Below are positions 51,227 through 59,919 of a stretch of 64,000 bases of DNA, piece after piece (the stretch's first letter is position 1; each line of letters opens with the position of its first letter). The position numbers and the translations under genes are program-made. Origin of the DNA: Candidatus Anammoxibacter sp. (GTDB lineage Bacteria; Planctomycetota; Brocadiia; Brocadiales; Anammoxibacteraceae); NCBI GenBank assembly GCA_021777105.1, contig JAIQZQ010000043.1:1-64000 (forward strand), read 5' to 3'. Below the pieces are notes generated by a model. That model saw nothing but the letters and a program-made list of their open reading frames with translations. It was not told where the DNA came from and made no database searches.

Positions 51227-51445
51227 TTATGCAAACATTAATCGACCTTTAGCTTGCGGTACTTCACGGCCTAACTCTTTTGCGGTTTCTATCCATTCGT
51301 TGATGATAACTTCAGCATTTGAAAGGGCCTCTTGATATGTTTTACCATCCGCCATACATCCAGGCAATTCCGGAACCTCGGCAATAAACGAATTATCCCC
51401 ATCGCTCCAATAAATAATTATTTCATATTTACTCATAGTCTTCAT
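51227..51445 (-). CDS. HicB-family antitoxin
   Basis: Seventy-two residues: SKYEIIIYWSDGDNSFIAEV, PELPGCMADGKTYQEALSNA, EVIINEWIETAKELGREVPQ, a textbook short HicB (strand, PELPGC loop, helix). The ATG overlaps the TGA of the toxin gene (ATGA), so translation is probably coupled. A second in-frame ATG three codons later (MSKYEI) is an alternative start. Confidence 0.9.
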   Translation of the reverse strand: MKTMSKYEIIIYWSDGDNSFIAEVPELPGCMADGKTYQEALSNAEVIINEWIETAKELGREVPQAKGRLMFA

Positions 51446-51657
51446 CTTACCTTAAGTTTATATTTTAATATAGTATTACGAACCTGTTTAACTTGATACT
51501 GTTTAGCCTTTGAACCTATGGGTTGTAAATTTAATATTTCTTCGATATCGGTTTTATTAAAAATATAATGATCTCCTCGTATTCGTTCATCAAATCCTAA
51601 TACTTTTAGTAGATTTCTAAATCCGGTAAAAAGTAGCATATTTAATGATGAGTCCAT
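51442..51657 (-). CDS. HicA-family toxin
   Basis: Seventy-one residues: GFRNLLKVLGFDERIRGDHY, IFNKTDIEEILNLQPIGSKA, KQYQVKQVRNTILKYKL, matching the HicA subgroup with RIRGSHHIF and LQPxGxKAKxYQVKQVR. The catalytic His is in RGDHYIF (the usual S before H is D). The start overlaps the upstream gene by 16 bases; residues 1-11 are atypical, and a start at MLLFTGF (51639) is possible. Antitoxin follows with ATGA overlap. Confidence 0.82.
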   Translation of the reverse strand: MDSSLNMLLFTGFRNLLKVLGFDERIRGDHYIFNKTDIEEILNLQPIGSKAKQYQVKQVRNTILKYKLKVR

Positions 51658-52052
51658 GAGCCGTGTGTTTCATCCGTGCTAACATTTGATGAAATATTTT
51701 TTGCTATATCTGCGGAAAATTTCGCCCCTATGGAACTTATAAAACTTTTATTAAATGTTTCTTCAAATGCCGTAATTGTAGCAGGCCACTCTTTGCCATC
51801 AGATGTTATCATAACGGAAACCGCGGCTGTAACCCCAAGCCCGCCGGCCATTACTACACATCCTTTTAATGATTCCCAGTCTTCTTCTGTAAAATCATCA
51901 GGAGCTGACGCCTTTACAATTATCTCTACATGTATACTTTTCGTTTCAGGGCCATGAGGCAGTGGATTAAACTTGCTATACCTTATATTGCACCATCTCA
52001 TTTCCGGTAGAAGATCAAACTTTGGAGTGCAAAATAATTCTCTTGTAGACAT
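51642..52052 (-). CDS. Hypothetical protein upstream of hicAB
   Basis: 136 residues from the ATG at 52052, which has AGAGGAG 8 bases before it; the earlier in-frame ATG at 52079 has none. Text: STRELFCTPKFDLLPEMRWC, an acidic middle DDFTEEDWESLKGCV, then a small-residue hydrophobic segment VVMAGGLGVTAAVSVMITSD, and a helical end FNKSFISSIGAKFSADIAKN. The Gly/Ala-rich segment may be a membrane or pore-like helix, but no family is recognised. The stop overlaps the HicA start, so it may be co-expressed with hicAB. Confidence 0.6.
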   Translation of the reverse strand: MSTRELFCTPKFDLLPEMRWCNIRYSKFNPLPHGPETKSIHVEIIVKASAPDDFTEEDWESLKGCVVMAGGLGVTAAVSVMITSDGKEWPATITAFEETFNKSFISSIGAKFSADIAKNISSNVSTDETHGSWTHH

Positions 52053-52512
52053 AAAATAAACTCCTCTCTTAAGTAGCAAGAAAAATAAACAACATACATA
52101 ACCTTAGTAATTTTAACAAAGCATTTCGGCTTAATAAATGCAAAAAGTTATCTTTGATTTTAGCGCTGGTATTAAACGATCAATTATATACATTTCAATG
52201 CCAATAACAAAATAGTTTTCAAAACGCATTTTAATGAACTATCATAATCATAATCATACTTATATATAGTATAAATTGGCCGGCTTGCGGAATTAACAAT
52301 AAGCGGCGGGCTCCGCCGGAATTGGGAGAAATGTCGGCGCTAGCTATATGAGCATGTTATCACTTGTGATTCTGCATCGTTAATAATAAATTGTGCGTTT
52401 AGGAACTAAATCGCATAACTTAACTTGTGCCGGCAAGGAAAATTCTCGGCTTTAAGAGGTTTAATTATTTTCAGGTTGCTCAATTGATTCTATCAACCGT
52501 TTTTGCGACAAT
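52053..52512. other. Gap without a supported gene
   Basis: About 460 bases, AT-rich except for a small GC hairpin near 52302-52322 (GCGGCGGGCTCCGCCGG). No open frame with family resemblance was seen on either strand. Confidence 0.5.
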
Positions 52513-52812
52513 TTAGGCAATTTCCAGAGGCTGGATTTCGCATAAAACACTTGAGAGTTCACGTTCTTTTTTTCGTACTTCAAACTCTGTTTGAACGTTT
52601 AAAAGATATTTAGGATCTATATTAAAATATTTCCCCAATTTCAACGCCATGTCCGAAGATAAAGCAAGGTCTCCGTCAAGCAGGTTGTTTAATGCGTCAA
52701 CAGGTATGCCGGTTTCTTTGCTTATTGTAAAGACGGTCACTTCATAAGCGTCAATCAATTCCTCTTTAATGACAATCCCTATATGACCAGGTTCTATTTG
52801 TTTGTCAATCAT
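52513..52812 (-). CDS. higA: HigA-family antitoxin
   Basis: Ninety-nine residues of the HigA/VapI type: HIGIVIKEELIDAYEVTVFT, ISKETGIPVDALNNLLDGDL, ALSSDMALKLGKYFNIDPKY, LLNVQTEFEVRKKERE. The helix-turn-helix is at about 25-70. It binds the HigB toxin and its own promoter. AGGAG lies 9 bases before the ATG, and the toxin gene ends 11 bp upstream. Confidence 0.9.
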   Translation of the reverse strand: MIDKQIEPGHIGIVIKEELIDAYEVTVFTISKETGIPVDALNNLLDGDLALSSDMALKLGKYFNIDPKYLLNVQTEFEVRKKERELSSVLCEIQPLEIA

Positions 52813-52823
52813 GATAAAACTCC

Positions 52824-53105
52824 TTAATGATAATCAGTAATTTCCACATTGTAAGCGTCGCCTGCTTCCCAATTGAAACATATGCGCCACTGTTTGTTAA
52901 TTCGAATGCTAATTTGACCTTGCCGATCTCTTGTTAGATATTCTATCCTGTTCGCCGGCAAACTTTTTAGATGATTTAATGTCACGGCCTGATTCAATAG
53001 TATCAATTTTCTTAACGCCCTCGCCTGTATTTCTTGTGGAAATTTGTTTGAGTGTTGTCCTTTGAAAATTTTTTTAGTTTCTTTGTTTTTAAAAGATTGA
53101 ATCAT
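52824..53105 (-). CDS. higB: HigB-family toxin (RelE superfamily)
   Basis: Ninety-three residues: MIQSFKNKETKKIFKGQHSN, KFPQEIQARALRKLILLNQA, LNHLKSLPANRIEYLTRDRQ, GQISIRINKQWRICFNWEAG, DAYNVEITDYH. All HigB blocks are present, including the ribosome-dependent RNase residues in IRINxQWRICFxW and the C-terminal VEITDYH. Operon order is toxin then antitoxin, 11 bp apart, as in classical higBA. Confidence 0.92.
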   Translation of the reverse strand: MIQSFKNKETKKIFKGQHSNKFPQEIQARALRKLILLNQAVTLNHLKSLPANRIEYLTRDRQGQISIRINKQWRICFNWEAGDAYNVEITDYH

Positions 53106-53246
53106 ACTTAGTTATTATTGCTTACATTGCATAATGTTTCAAGAGAAATTAAATGGCCTCGTTTTTAAGGGCGATCTGTCAAGGTTGCCTATAAAGTTTC
53201 CTGTTTTCTCTGCCGCCCCTGGTTTTCAGTACAACGCTTTTCCTTA

Positions 53247-54626
53247 TCAGAAATTTGGATAGTAAACCTTTGTGTGTCCTGGTGTTTCCCATATCGAACC
53301 AAAAAGATTTTCAATTACGGCTTTAGCGTTCTCGTAAACATCATCGTAAGTCATGATTTTCAACTTAGGGTGTTCATTGGCCATAGACACTAAAGCTCTT
53401 TTATTTTCGACAGTAAGCTCTTTTGATCTTCCTATAACCACAACTGAGTTAGGATTTACGGAAATTCCATCTAAACCAAGTTCTCTTTGTACAGTCCCCA
53501 AATTATCTTCTAAATATCTTTTCCATTCACCAATTTGCCCTTTGGCATGATTTAATTCAGCCGTAGTATGCCCATTCTTTTTAAATAGTGGTAATGTGGA
53601 TCGTTCAAGCTCAACTAACAAGTAGTCTTGAGTTGCATCTCGAAAAACAAAATCTGTTACTCTTGAGCCAAATGCAAGTTTAGGCCACATACGTGTATGA
53701 GTTGGGCAAAGCAATACGGGATGATTTTGCAGGAAGGCCTGCAAGTCTTGTTCTCTTTCCGGATTTGAATCCAGCAATGCTTTAAATTCATTAAGTACAA
53801 TACCGTATTGCTGCCTTGCCTCTGCTTTAGGATCAATAGATTGAAAGTGCATCTCGTTAAATTGCCGTGAGGCAACAGACGCAAGAATGTCATTCTCTGC
53901 CCATATGTTAGCATAATCAGGATTCCAGTCTTTTGAGTTAATAGATGGGTAGACTTCAATGCATTCCCATCCGACAGGCATTTTCATATTGGTTCGTGTA
54001 ATAAATTCTTGTGATTTTTTTGACTCATCAACACCGTCTAGCTCTCCAGCTATGCATAGTTCAAATCTATTTTGAACTGACAATAAGCAGAAGGGCTTTT
54101 GTGTGTGGGCAGGCCGTTTCTGAGGTAGTGATATGGTTATTTCAAACAATATCTTAGCAGAAAGCATTTCCTTGCTTTTGCCCGTGGTAGGGTTATAAAT
54201 AGAAATTTTCATTGGTATACCCACTTTTTCATAGTTTAAAGCCTTTTTGTCGTCATATTTGCAATGAACTACATTTTGTGAAAGAAAAGATGCTGTATTT
54301 GGTAAATCATTATCCATTAACGTCCCTAATATTCGACAAGAATTTTCACTATTTTCGTAACGAATTACTATTCCATCTCTACACTGAATAATTAGAGCAT
54401 TTCCTGGATTTAAAAGGTGTGGTGGCGCGAACTCTCTGAGATTATGATATTTGTTTTCTAGCATTTCCTTCCCAGCTTTGAGATATTCAAGGACTGTTTT
54501 AGCAACGTTATTCAACGTTGAAAGTTCGTTATTATTAACTGATTCACTCTTCTTATTAGTATCAACAAACACCATTGGTTTAATACCGTCAAGAAATACT
54601 TTTCCTTCATTGCCTACTTTTATCAT
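53247..54626 (-). CDS. Shedu-like (DUF4263) nuclease, standalone defence gene
   Basis: 459 residues. The C-terminal part (about 270-445) is a DUF4263 PD-(D/E)XK nuclease: EREQDLQAFLQNHPVLLCP, LAFGSRVTDFVFRD (Asp325), YLLVELERSTLPLF (Glu339, Glu341), AKGQIGEWKRYL (Gln364), NPNSVVVIGRS and KIMTYDDVYENA. These are the hallmarks of SduA, the single-gene Shedu anti-phage effector. Residues 1-260 form an unassigned N-terminal domain with beta-rich blocks (NALIIQCRDGIVIRYEN, GIPMKISIYNPTTGKSKEML), presumably the sensing half, which differs widely between Shedu proteins. It sits 140 bp upstream of higBA, in a cluster of defence-type genes. Confidence 0.82.
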   Translation of the reverse strand: MIKVGNEGKVFLDGIKPMVFVDTNKKSESVNNNELSTLNNVAKTVLEYLKAGKEMLENKYHNLREFAPPHLLNPGNALIIQCRDGIVIRYENSENSCRILGTLMDNDLPNTASFLSQNVVHCKYDDKKALNYEKVGIPMKISIYNPTTGKSKEMLSAKILFEITISLPQKRPAHTQKPFCLLSVQNRFELCIAGELDGVDESKKSQEFITRTNMKMPVGWECIEVYPSINSKDWNPDYANIWAENDILASVASRQFNEMHFQSIDPKAEARQQYGIVLNEFKALLDSNPEREQDLQAFLQNHPVLLCPTHTRMWPKLAFGSRVTDFVFRDATQDYLLVELERSTLPLFKKNGHTTAELNHAKGQIGEWKRYLEDNLGTVQRELGLDGISVNPNSVVVIGRSKELTVENKRALVSMANEHPKLKIMTYDDVYENAKAVIENLFGSIWETPGHTKVYYPNF

Positions 54627-54771
54627 ATCTTTTTTATCTTTATATGCTAACCGATAAGTATTAGAAAATTAAAAGGTTCTTAAATTCGTTATTCAATTTT
54701 AAAATGTATTGTTATGAATCTCAATATAGAAAATTAGAAAATTGATGACAAATATTTTTAATGCTTGCTAA

Positions 54772-55680
54772 TCAAAAACATGCGTCCATTACGCCGGTTA
54801 TTGAATCTACATGCGCGAAATCGCCGGCTTTTGGGCCGATTACAAATAGCGGGACAGGATTATATGTGTGTGATTTTATTGAAAGGTCTTCAATATTGCC
54901 GTGGTCGCTGGTTATTAATAGAGTTGTATTATCTTCCATATTTTTAACAACTTCTTTTATCAGGTTGTCAAAGTTTTTGAGAAATTCAAGAGCTCTCTCG
55001 TGGTTCTGTTTATGCCCGATAAGGTCAGACAAGAAGCATTCGTACAGAACAAGATCGTTTGATTTGGAGATATTCGCCAACCTCTCTCCTGCAAGTTCCG
55101 GCGAAATAATGGGAACCGAGAGTTTGTATTTTTCAACCAGAAAACGGTTTGTCATATCCCAGTAAACAGCGTTGCCGCGCAACATGTCCGCAACAAACAG
55201 AAACGGCAGTTTTGCGGCAAACACGCAATGGGTGGTTACGCTATGAAATCGCAATCCGTTTTCCGCAAGTTGAAAATAGTTTGGGGTGTACATGTTGGCA
55301 AAAACCGAGCGCAATCCTTTCTCTTTAGCTAATTTCAGAAGCGAATGCGCGTTTATCATGTCAACAAGCTCTCTGTTTGGAAACGCTGTTAGGTGGTGGC
55401 CCAATATTTTTGAAGCGTTTTGCCCTGTGAATAGAGCCGTCTGCCCTGTTGCGCTTTGCGGCAAACCATCAACTCCCAGGTTGGCGTCAATACCTTTTAA
55501 TAAAAGATTTGGCTCTTCAATCGTTGCGCCTTCAACAAGACGCGAGCCTACAGTCTCTATTGTAAACGGCATGTTTGCGGCGCAAAATGGGTTAAATGCG
55601 CTTTCCTTGCCCAATCCAAATCCATCAAGGAATATAAATATGAGTTTTTTAAACATTTTTTTTTTACGAATGTGAACCAA
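54772..55680 (-). CDS. Alkaline-phosphatase-superfamily metalloenzyme
   Basis: 302 residues; the start may be the ATG at 55656 (MFKKLIFIFLDGFGLGK). Superfamily metal and nucleophile motifs: FIFLDGFGLG (Asp), GLPQSATGQTALFTGQNA with the Ser/Thr nucleophile region, LYECFLSDLIGHKQ (Asp and His) and LLITSDHGNIEDL (Asp-His). This is the fold of cofactor-independent phosphoglycerate mutase and alkaline phosphatase, but the sequence is shorter than those and fits the uncharacterised 'metalloenzyme' branch. Substrate unknown. It is co-directional with the nucleoside transporter upstream (about 100 bp), so a role in nucleoside or sugar-phosphate metabolism is possible. Confidence 0.82.
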   Translation of the reverse strand: MVHIRKKKMFKKLIFIFLDGFGLGKESAFNPFCAANMPFTIETVGSRLVEGATIEEPNLLLKGIDANLGVDGLPQSATGQTALFTGQNASKILGHHLTAFPNRELVDMINAHSLLKLAKEKGLRSVFANMYTPNYFQLAENGLRFHSVTTHCVFAAKLPFLFVADMLRGNAVYWDMTNRFLVEKYKLSVPIISPELAGERLANISKSNDLVLYECFLSDLIGHKQNHERALEFLKNFDNLIKEVVKNMEDNTTLLITSDHGNIEDLSIKSHTYNPVPLFVIGPKAGDFAHVDSITGVMDACF

Positions 55681-55688
55681 AATTAAAT

Positions 55689-55713
55689 GATCACAGGCAA
55701 GGATGCCTATGCC
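55689..55713. repeat. CACAGGCA-type palindrome
   Basis: GATCACAGGCAAGGATGCCTATGCC, a degenerate copy of the palindrome at 11232-11290 and 19413-19434, in the gap between the transporter stop and the metalloenzyme start. Confidence 0.5.
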
Positions 55714-55783
55714 GCTATTTAAAAAGAATTCAAAAATCTATGATTTTTACCACCCTTTTGCCTTGTTTTTTTTCTTATCACGA

Positions 55784-57028
55784 TTAACCCGATAAAAAAC
55801 CCACGGTCGCCCCTGTCATGCATGTTGAAAGCGCGCCGGCGGCTATGGATTTAAGGCCCATTGAAACTATTTCGCCCCTGCGTTCAGGCGCCATTGTGCC
55901 GAGGCCGCCGATCATTATCCCCAAACTGCCGAAATTTGCAAATCCGCAGAGCGCGTAAATCATAATCAACGAACTTCTGGGGCTTAAAGCTCCTTCCGGC
56001 AATTGCGCAAGGTTGATATAAGCTATAAGTTCATTTAGTATCAGTTTAACGCCAAACAAAGAGCCCGCCGTGTTCGCCTCTGCCCAGGGAACTCCCATCA
56101 GCCACGCAATCGGCGCCATAATGTATCCCATTATCATTTGCAGGGATATCGGCTCTCCGCCGGCATTTGGGATCAACGACAATATTTTATTTGCAAGGTA
56201 GATAAGCGCCACAAGGACTATAAGCATGGCGATTATATTTATGAGCAATTTAATCCCATCCATTGTGCCGTTGGTAATCGCGTCCATTGAACTCTTGGCT
56301 GATTGAGGCGGCAGCAGTTTGCCGAACGTCTTCTCCTCGGTCTCGGGAATGATAAGTTTAGAAACAATTATTGAAGCCGGGGCGCTGATTATTGACGCTA
56401 TCAATATGTGCCCCACAGCGTCCGGCGCAATAGAGCTGAGAATGCCTGCGTAAAGGGCCATAACCGTGCCGGCGATTGTCGCCATTCCGCAAGTCATAAG
56501 TGTAAAAAGCTCGCTTCGCGTCATATTATTAATATACGGCTTAACGCAAATTGGAGCCTCAATCATTCCCACAAATATATTGGCCGACACGCCCACGCCC
56601 AGCGCGCCGCCCACATCCATGGTTTTTTGCAAAAGCCATGAAAAGCCCCTGACAACATACGGCAATATTCGCCAATAAAACAGCAGGGATGAGAGAGCGC
56701 TTACAACAAGCACGATAGGCAGGCCGCGAAACGCAAGCACATAACTCGCGCCCGGAGAATTCTCGTTAAACGGCAAATTTCCACCGCCCAGATATCCAAA
56801 AACCAGCGAAGTGCCGGCTATTGAAGCCTCCTCCAACACAACAATCCCCTTGCCTAAAAAAAGGAAAAAATTTTTGCACAAAGGTATCTTTAGCAATGCC
56901 GCAGCCAAGGCCGACTGTATTGCCAAACCGGTGAACACCGTTCTCAAATTTACATGCCAACGGTTCTCGCTCATTGACCATGCAATCAGGGCCAGGGCGA
57001 ATAAACCGCCAATGCTTTGAATAATCAT
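55784..57028 (-). CDS. nupC: Concentrative nucleoside transporter (NupC/CNT family)
   Basis: 414 residues, almost wholly hydrophobic, with about ten membrane helices. CNT marks: TSLVFGYLGGGNLPF, the GLPIVLVVSALSSLLFYW helix, NIFVGMIEAPICVKPYINNM, TLMTCGMATIAGTVMALYAG, GSLFGVKLILNELIAYINLA and the final ALCGFANFGSLGIMIGGLG. These transporters import nucleosides with Na+ or H+. The acidic/polar binding residues of the EAPICVKPY and LNELIAY segments are present. The length is typical of bacterial CNT proteins. The metalloenzyme gene follows on the same strand. Confidence 0.92.
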   Translation of the reverse strand: MIIQSIGGLFALALIAWSMSENRWHVNLRTVFTGLAIQSALAAALLKIPLCKNFFLFLGKGIVVLEEASIAGTSLVFGYLGGGNLPFNENSPGASYVLAFRGLPIVLVVSALSSLLFYWRILPYVVRGFSWLLQKTMDVGGALGVGVSANIFVGMIEAPICVKPYINNMTRSELFTLMTCGMATIAGTVMALYAGILSSIAPDAVGHILIASIISAPASIIVSKLIIPETEEKTFGKLLPPQSAKSSMDAITNGTMDGIKLLINIIAMLIVLVALIYLANKILSLIPNAGGEPISLQMIMGYIMAPIAWLMGVPWAEANTAGSLFGVKLILNELIAYINLAQLPEGALSPRSSLIMIYALCGFANFGSLGIMIGGLGTMAPERRGEIVSMGLKSIAAGALSTCMTGATVGFLSG

Positions 57029-57214
57029 ATTAAAAAATACTCCTTTGAATTCTGTATGTTTTATACATTTTTCGCTGAATAGTCGGAAAAAATAGCGATT
57101 TATTATAACATTTAAATAGTTTGATTTTCATTAAATAGTTAAATACAGGCCCATATTGCGCTTATTTAACCTCTATTTTTGCGGCTTGATAATAGCCTTT
57201 TCTAATGCTATATT

Positions 57215-57832
57215 ATGAAAACTGAATTTATTGATAATATTTATTCATTATTGCAGACAAGCATGAAACAGGCGTATTTCTCTCGCCATGGCGAGACGAT
57301 TGACAATAGAAATAGGATAATACAGGGGCAGAAAGACTCTGCTTTGACGGAAAACGGCATTGAATCAATCAGGCAAAGGGCTGAGCTGTTAAAAGGGATG
57401 CATTTTGACGCAGTTTATTGCAGCGAGCTTGGACGCGCCAGAAAATCTCTGGAAATTATTAATGACGAACTAAATTTAAAGGCTGAAATAATTTATCTAA
57501 AAGAGATAATGGAGATTGATTTTGGGGCGTACTCAAAACGGTCGATTGATGAACTGCGCGCCGAAATTACAAGGCATAAAAATACCGGAGATTTGACGTA
57601 CCCGGGAGGCGAAAGCGGCGATATGTTAAAGGAGAGAGTTTGCCGTTTTATTGATGAGCGTATTTTAGGAAACAGCGGCGACAGTTTTCTGGTGGTGACG
57701 CATTTTGGCGTTATTGAGACTATTTTGCAAAATTACACTAATTTAAATTACGATGATATTCGTTTAAATAAGGACGCGATCCTCAGGCTTGCGTTTAATG
57801 GAAAGGATGTTGAACAAGAATGGATAAGATGA
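57215..57832 (+). CDS. Histidine phosphatase (phosphoglycerate-mutase family)
   Basis: 205 residues with the RHG motif YFSRHGETIDN (catalytic His), LTENGIESIRQRAELL, YCSELGRARKSLEII, the Glu in EIMEIDFGAYSKR, YPGGESGDMLKERV and the second His in VVTHFGVIETIL. All catalytic residues are present. The start at 57215 gives 16 residues before the usual family start; the ATG at 57263 (MKQAYFSRHGET) is an equally good choice. The 3' end overlaps the next gene with ATGA, so the two are co-translated. Substrate cannot be told; cobalamin, sugar-phosphate and generic phosphatases all fit. Confidence 0.85.
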   Translation: MKTEFIDNIYSLLQTSMKQAYFSRHGETIDNRNRIIQGQKDSALTENGIESIRQRAELLKGMHFDAVYCSELGRARKSLEIINDELNLKAEIIYLKEIMEIDFGAYSKRSIDELRAEITRHKNTGDLTYPGGESGDMLKERVCRFIDERILGNSGDSFLVVTHFGVIETILQNYTNLNYDDIRLNKDAILRLAFNGKDVEQEWIR

Positions 57833-58311
57833 TCAAGATTATTAATTTTACCGGTTGCGGTTTTATTGCCGCAACCATGTTTTTTGGTTTTATGGCGGGG
57901 CACGCTGTAAACACGTTTATTGTGCATGTGTATATCGCGCTTTTTGCCGCCTCATTGACAATACTTGGCCAGGTTGCGATATTTTTCTATCTGCTGGCCA
58001 CCGGGGCGTCGATAAAGGAGTCGGTCGGAACGGTTGATTTTGGCGAGCTTGACGCTATTAAGGAGACCAGGTATTTTAAGAAAAAAGCTTTCCCCTTTGC
58101 TATGTTGGGCATAATGTTTGCAATTGCAGTCACTGCTCTGGGCGGGGCCGTGCATACCGGGCTGATCTCGACGCATATTCATGCTGCCGTGGCATTTTGC
58201 GCTTTGGGTATCAACATCTTCTCAACAATAAACGCCGGCAAATGTTTTGAAAGAAATAAGGTTTTGATTATGAAAGTGATTGAATCAGAGCCGGTGGAAG
58301 CTGTTTCGTAA
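57829..58311 (+). CDS. Small membrane protein, four helices
   Basis: 160 residues if started at the ATG that overlaps the previous stop (ATGA, 57829); an ATG three codons earlier is possible. Four hydrophobic segments: about 7-25, 34-55, 87-108 and 116-136. His in GHAVNTFIVHVY and VHTGLISTHIHAA lies within or next to helices, a pattern seen in heme- or quinone-binding membrane proteins, but no family is recognised. Coupled to the histidine phosphatase gene. Confidence 0.65.
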   Translation: MIKIINFTGCGFIAATMFFGFMAGHAVNTFIVHVYIALFAASLTILGQVAIFFYLLATGASIKESVGTVDFGELDAIKETRYFKKKAFPFAMLGIMFAIAVTALGGAVHTGLISTHIHAAVAFCALGINIFSTINAGKCFERNKVLIMKVIESEPVEAVS

Positions 58312-58375
58312 ATATTTGTAAACGGCGCTTCAGCAAAAAGATTTAGCGAAATTTAAAATAAACGAATACATTGAG

Positions 58376-58403
58376 AGTCCCCCCTCTTTAGAAAAAGGGG
58401 AGT
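58376..58403. repeat. C/G-rich hairpin
   Basis: CCCCCTCTTTAGAAAAAGGGGA, the same type as the hairpin at about 27203-27220, ending about 20 bases before the start of the next gene. Confidence 0.45.
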
Positions 58404-58423
58404 AATAAAGATAGGAATTTAAA

Positions 58424-58867
58424 ATGGAAACAATGGAATTAATGGAAACTATTACGCGAACAAATAAGAGAGTATGGTATAGCAAAGGGTTGAGGTTTGA
58501 ATGCAACCAGTGCGGCAAATGCTGCAGGGGGGAGCCCGGAGTTGTGTGGGTGGACCCCGGCGATATAATTGATATGGCCGGAGAGGTTAAAATGCAGGTG
58601 GGCAAATTCAGTGAAAAATATGTCAGAAAGATTTCAACCCGTTATAGCCTGAGAGAACTCGCTAACGGCGATTGCGTTATGTACAAGGACGGCTGCCGCG
58701 TTTATTCCACCAGGCCGGTTCAATGCCTGACTTTCCCGTTTTGGTCCGACAGTCTTAAATCTAAAGAGAGCTGGGAGGCCTTAAAAGATGAATGCCCCGG
58801 CATAGATGTGGGCAGGCTTTACTCTGCGGCTGAAATACGGAAAATATTAAAAGCAAGCGGGGAGTAA
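58424..58867 (+). CDS. YkgJ-family cysteine-cluster protein
   Basis: 147 residues. Metal-binding Cys are arranged as [15 protein letters not shown] (Cys27, 30, 33, 34), then [20 protein letters not shown] with the RPxxCxxFPFW end typical of YkgJ/CxxCxxCC zinc- or iron-chelating proteins. These are soluble, poorly characterised metal-cluster proteins. Length is usual. AGGA lies 9 bases before the ATG. A 7-bp tandem repeat begins 2 bases after the stop. Confidence 0.85.
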   Translation: METMELMETITRTNKRVWYSKGLRFECNQCGKCCRGEPGVVWVDPGDIIDMAGEVKMQVGKFSEKYVRKISTRYSLRELANGDCVMYKDGCRVYSTRPVQCLTFPFWSDSLKSKESWEALKDECPGIDVGRLYSAAEIRKILKASGE

Positions 58868-58868
58868 A

Positions 58869-58965
58869 CTGGATGCTGGATGCTGGATGCTGGATGCTGG
58901 ATGCTGGATGCTGGATGCTGGATGCTGGATGCTGGATGCTGGATGCTGGATGCTGGATGCTGGAT
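58869..58965. repeat. 7-bp tandem repeat, 13.9 copies
   Basis: The unit CTGGATG is repeated 13 times without error, then CTGGAT. Because 7 is not a multiple of 3, every frame reads the same seven-residue peptide repeat (MLDAGCW), which explains a spurious open frame here. Perfect copies suggest recent slippage expansion. A partial unit (CTGGATGCAGG) recurs at about 59920. Confidence 0.97.
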
Positions 58966-59112
58966 AAAAGCGCTTTGCGCTTTTTTTTAACTTCTAAATT
59001 CGTTATTCAGTGTTCGATATTCGCTTTTTTTTTACACATCTCTCTATATTGCTTTTGCTTTGTACGATTGGTTTGGATTATGATTATGATATTTTGAAAG
59101 GAGTGTGGATTT

Positions 59113-59919
59113 TTGGCAAAATTAAAAGTTAACGATTTCAATCTTGCTTACACCCTTGAGTGCGGACAGATTTTCAGGATCAACAAAGTAGGCGACTGGC
59201 ATTTTGTAAACTCCCGCGATAAATTGATCAAGTTGCGGCAAAAGGGCGACACCCTTGAGTATTATGGGGCGACCAAACCATTTATAACCAAATTTCTATC
59301 CCTTGATGTCCCTTTAAAAAAGATTTGCGACGAGGTTAACAAAGACGAATTTATGAGCAATGCCATAAAAGCGTACAAAGGGATGCGCCTGATCCGGCAG
59401 GATCCATGGGAGTGCCTGATATCGTTCATTTTCTCCGCCGCGTCAAACATACCAAGGATAAAGTCGTGCATGGACGGCGTTGCATGCCAGTTCGGCAAAC
59501 AGGTGGCGTTTGACGAATTTTCAAGTTACACATTTCCCAAATGCGGGGAGATTAACGATATGGATAAGTTGAACCTTGTCAAACCCGGGTTCAGAGGCAA
59601 ATATGTTTATGAGGCTGACAAACGCGTAAATGAGAAACATCTCAACTCGTTGCGCAACCTCCCTTATGAAGAGGCCAAAAAAGCCCTCAAAGAGATAAAA
59701 GGCGTCGCCGACAAGGTGGCGGACTGTGTGCTCCTCTTCTCCCTCGACTTTATGGAAGCATTTCCGGTCGATACATGGATAAAAAAGATCATGCAGGAGC
59801 TATATTTCGACAACAAAGAGGTGTCAAACAAAGAGATCAGAAAATTCGCCGACTCATATTTCGGCCAATACGCAGGGTATGCGCAACAGTATCTTTTTAT
59901 GTATGCGAGGAATCGGTAA
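59113..59919 (+). CDS. 8-oxoguanine DNA glycosylase (OGG1-type)
   Basis: 268 residues. N-terminal OGG_N-like domain (about 1-90: NLAYTLECGQIFRI, WHFVNSRDKLIKLRQ), then the helix-hairpin-helix-GPD fold (90-260): QDPWECLISFIFSAASNIPR, RGKYVYEADKRV, LKEIKGVADKVADCVLLF with the nucleophile Lys201, and FPVDTW with Asp220. Lys to Asp spacing is 19 residues, identical to human OGG1 (Lys249, Asp268). It removes 8-oxoG opposite C. The start is TTG at 59113, with AAAGGAG 12 bases before it, and matches the family start. No iron-sulfur Cys cluster is present, as expected for OGG1. Confidence 0.9.
   Translation: MAKLKVNDFNLAYTLECGQIFRINKVGDWHFVNSRDKLIKLRQKGDTLEYYGATKPFITKFLSLDVPLKKICDEVNKDEFMSNAIKAYKGMRLIRQDPWECLISFIFSAASNIPRIKSCMDGVACQFGKQVAFDEFSSYTFPKCGEINDMDKLNLVKPGFRGKYVYEADKRVNEKHLNSLRNLPYEEAKKALKEIKGVADKVADCVLLFSLDFMEAFPVDTWIKKIMQELYFDNKEVSNKEIRKFADSYFGQYAGYAQQYLFMYARNR

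Noticed and set aside
58869-58965. Considered as a CRISPR-like array
   Set aside because: Contiguous 7-bp units without spacers; no cas genes anywhere in the window.
58873-59097. 74-codon frame across the 7-bp tandem repeat
   Set aside because: A by-product of the repeat: a 7-bp unit gives an open heptapeptide frame in all three phases when no stop is present.
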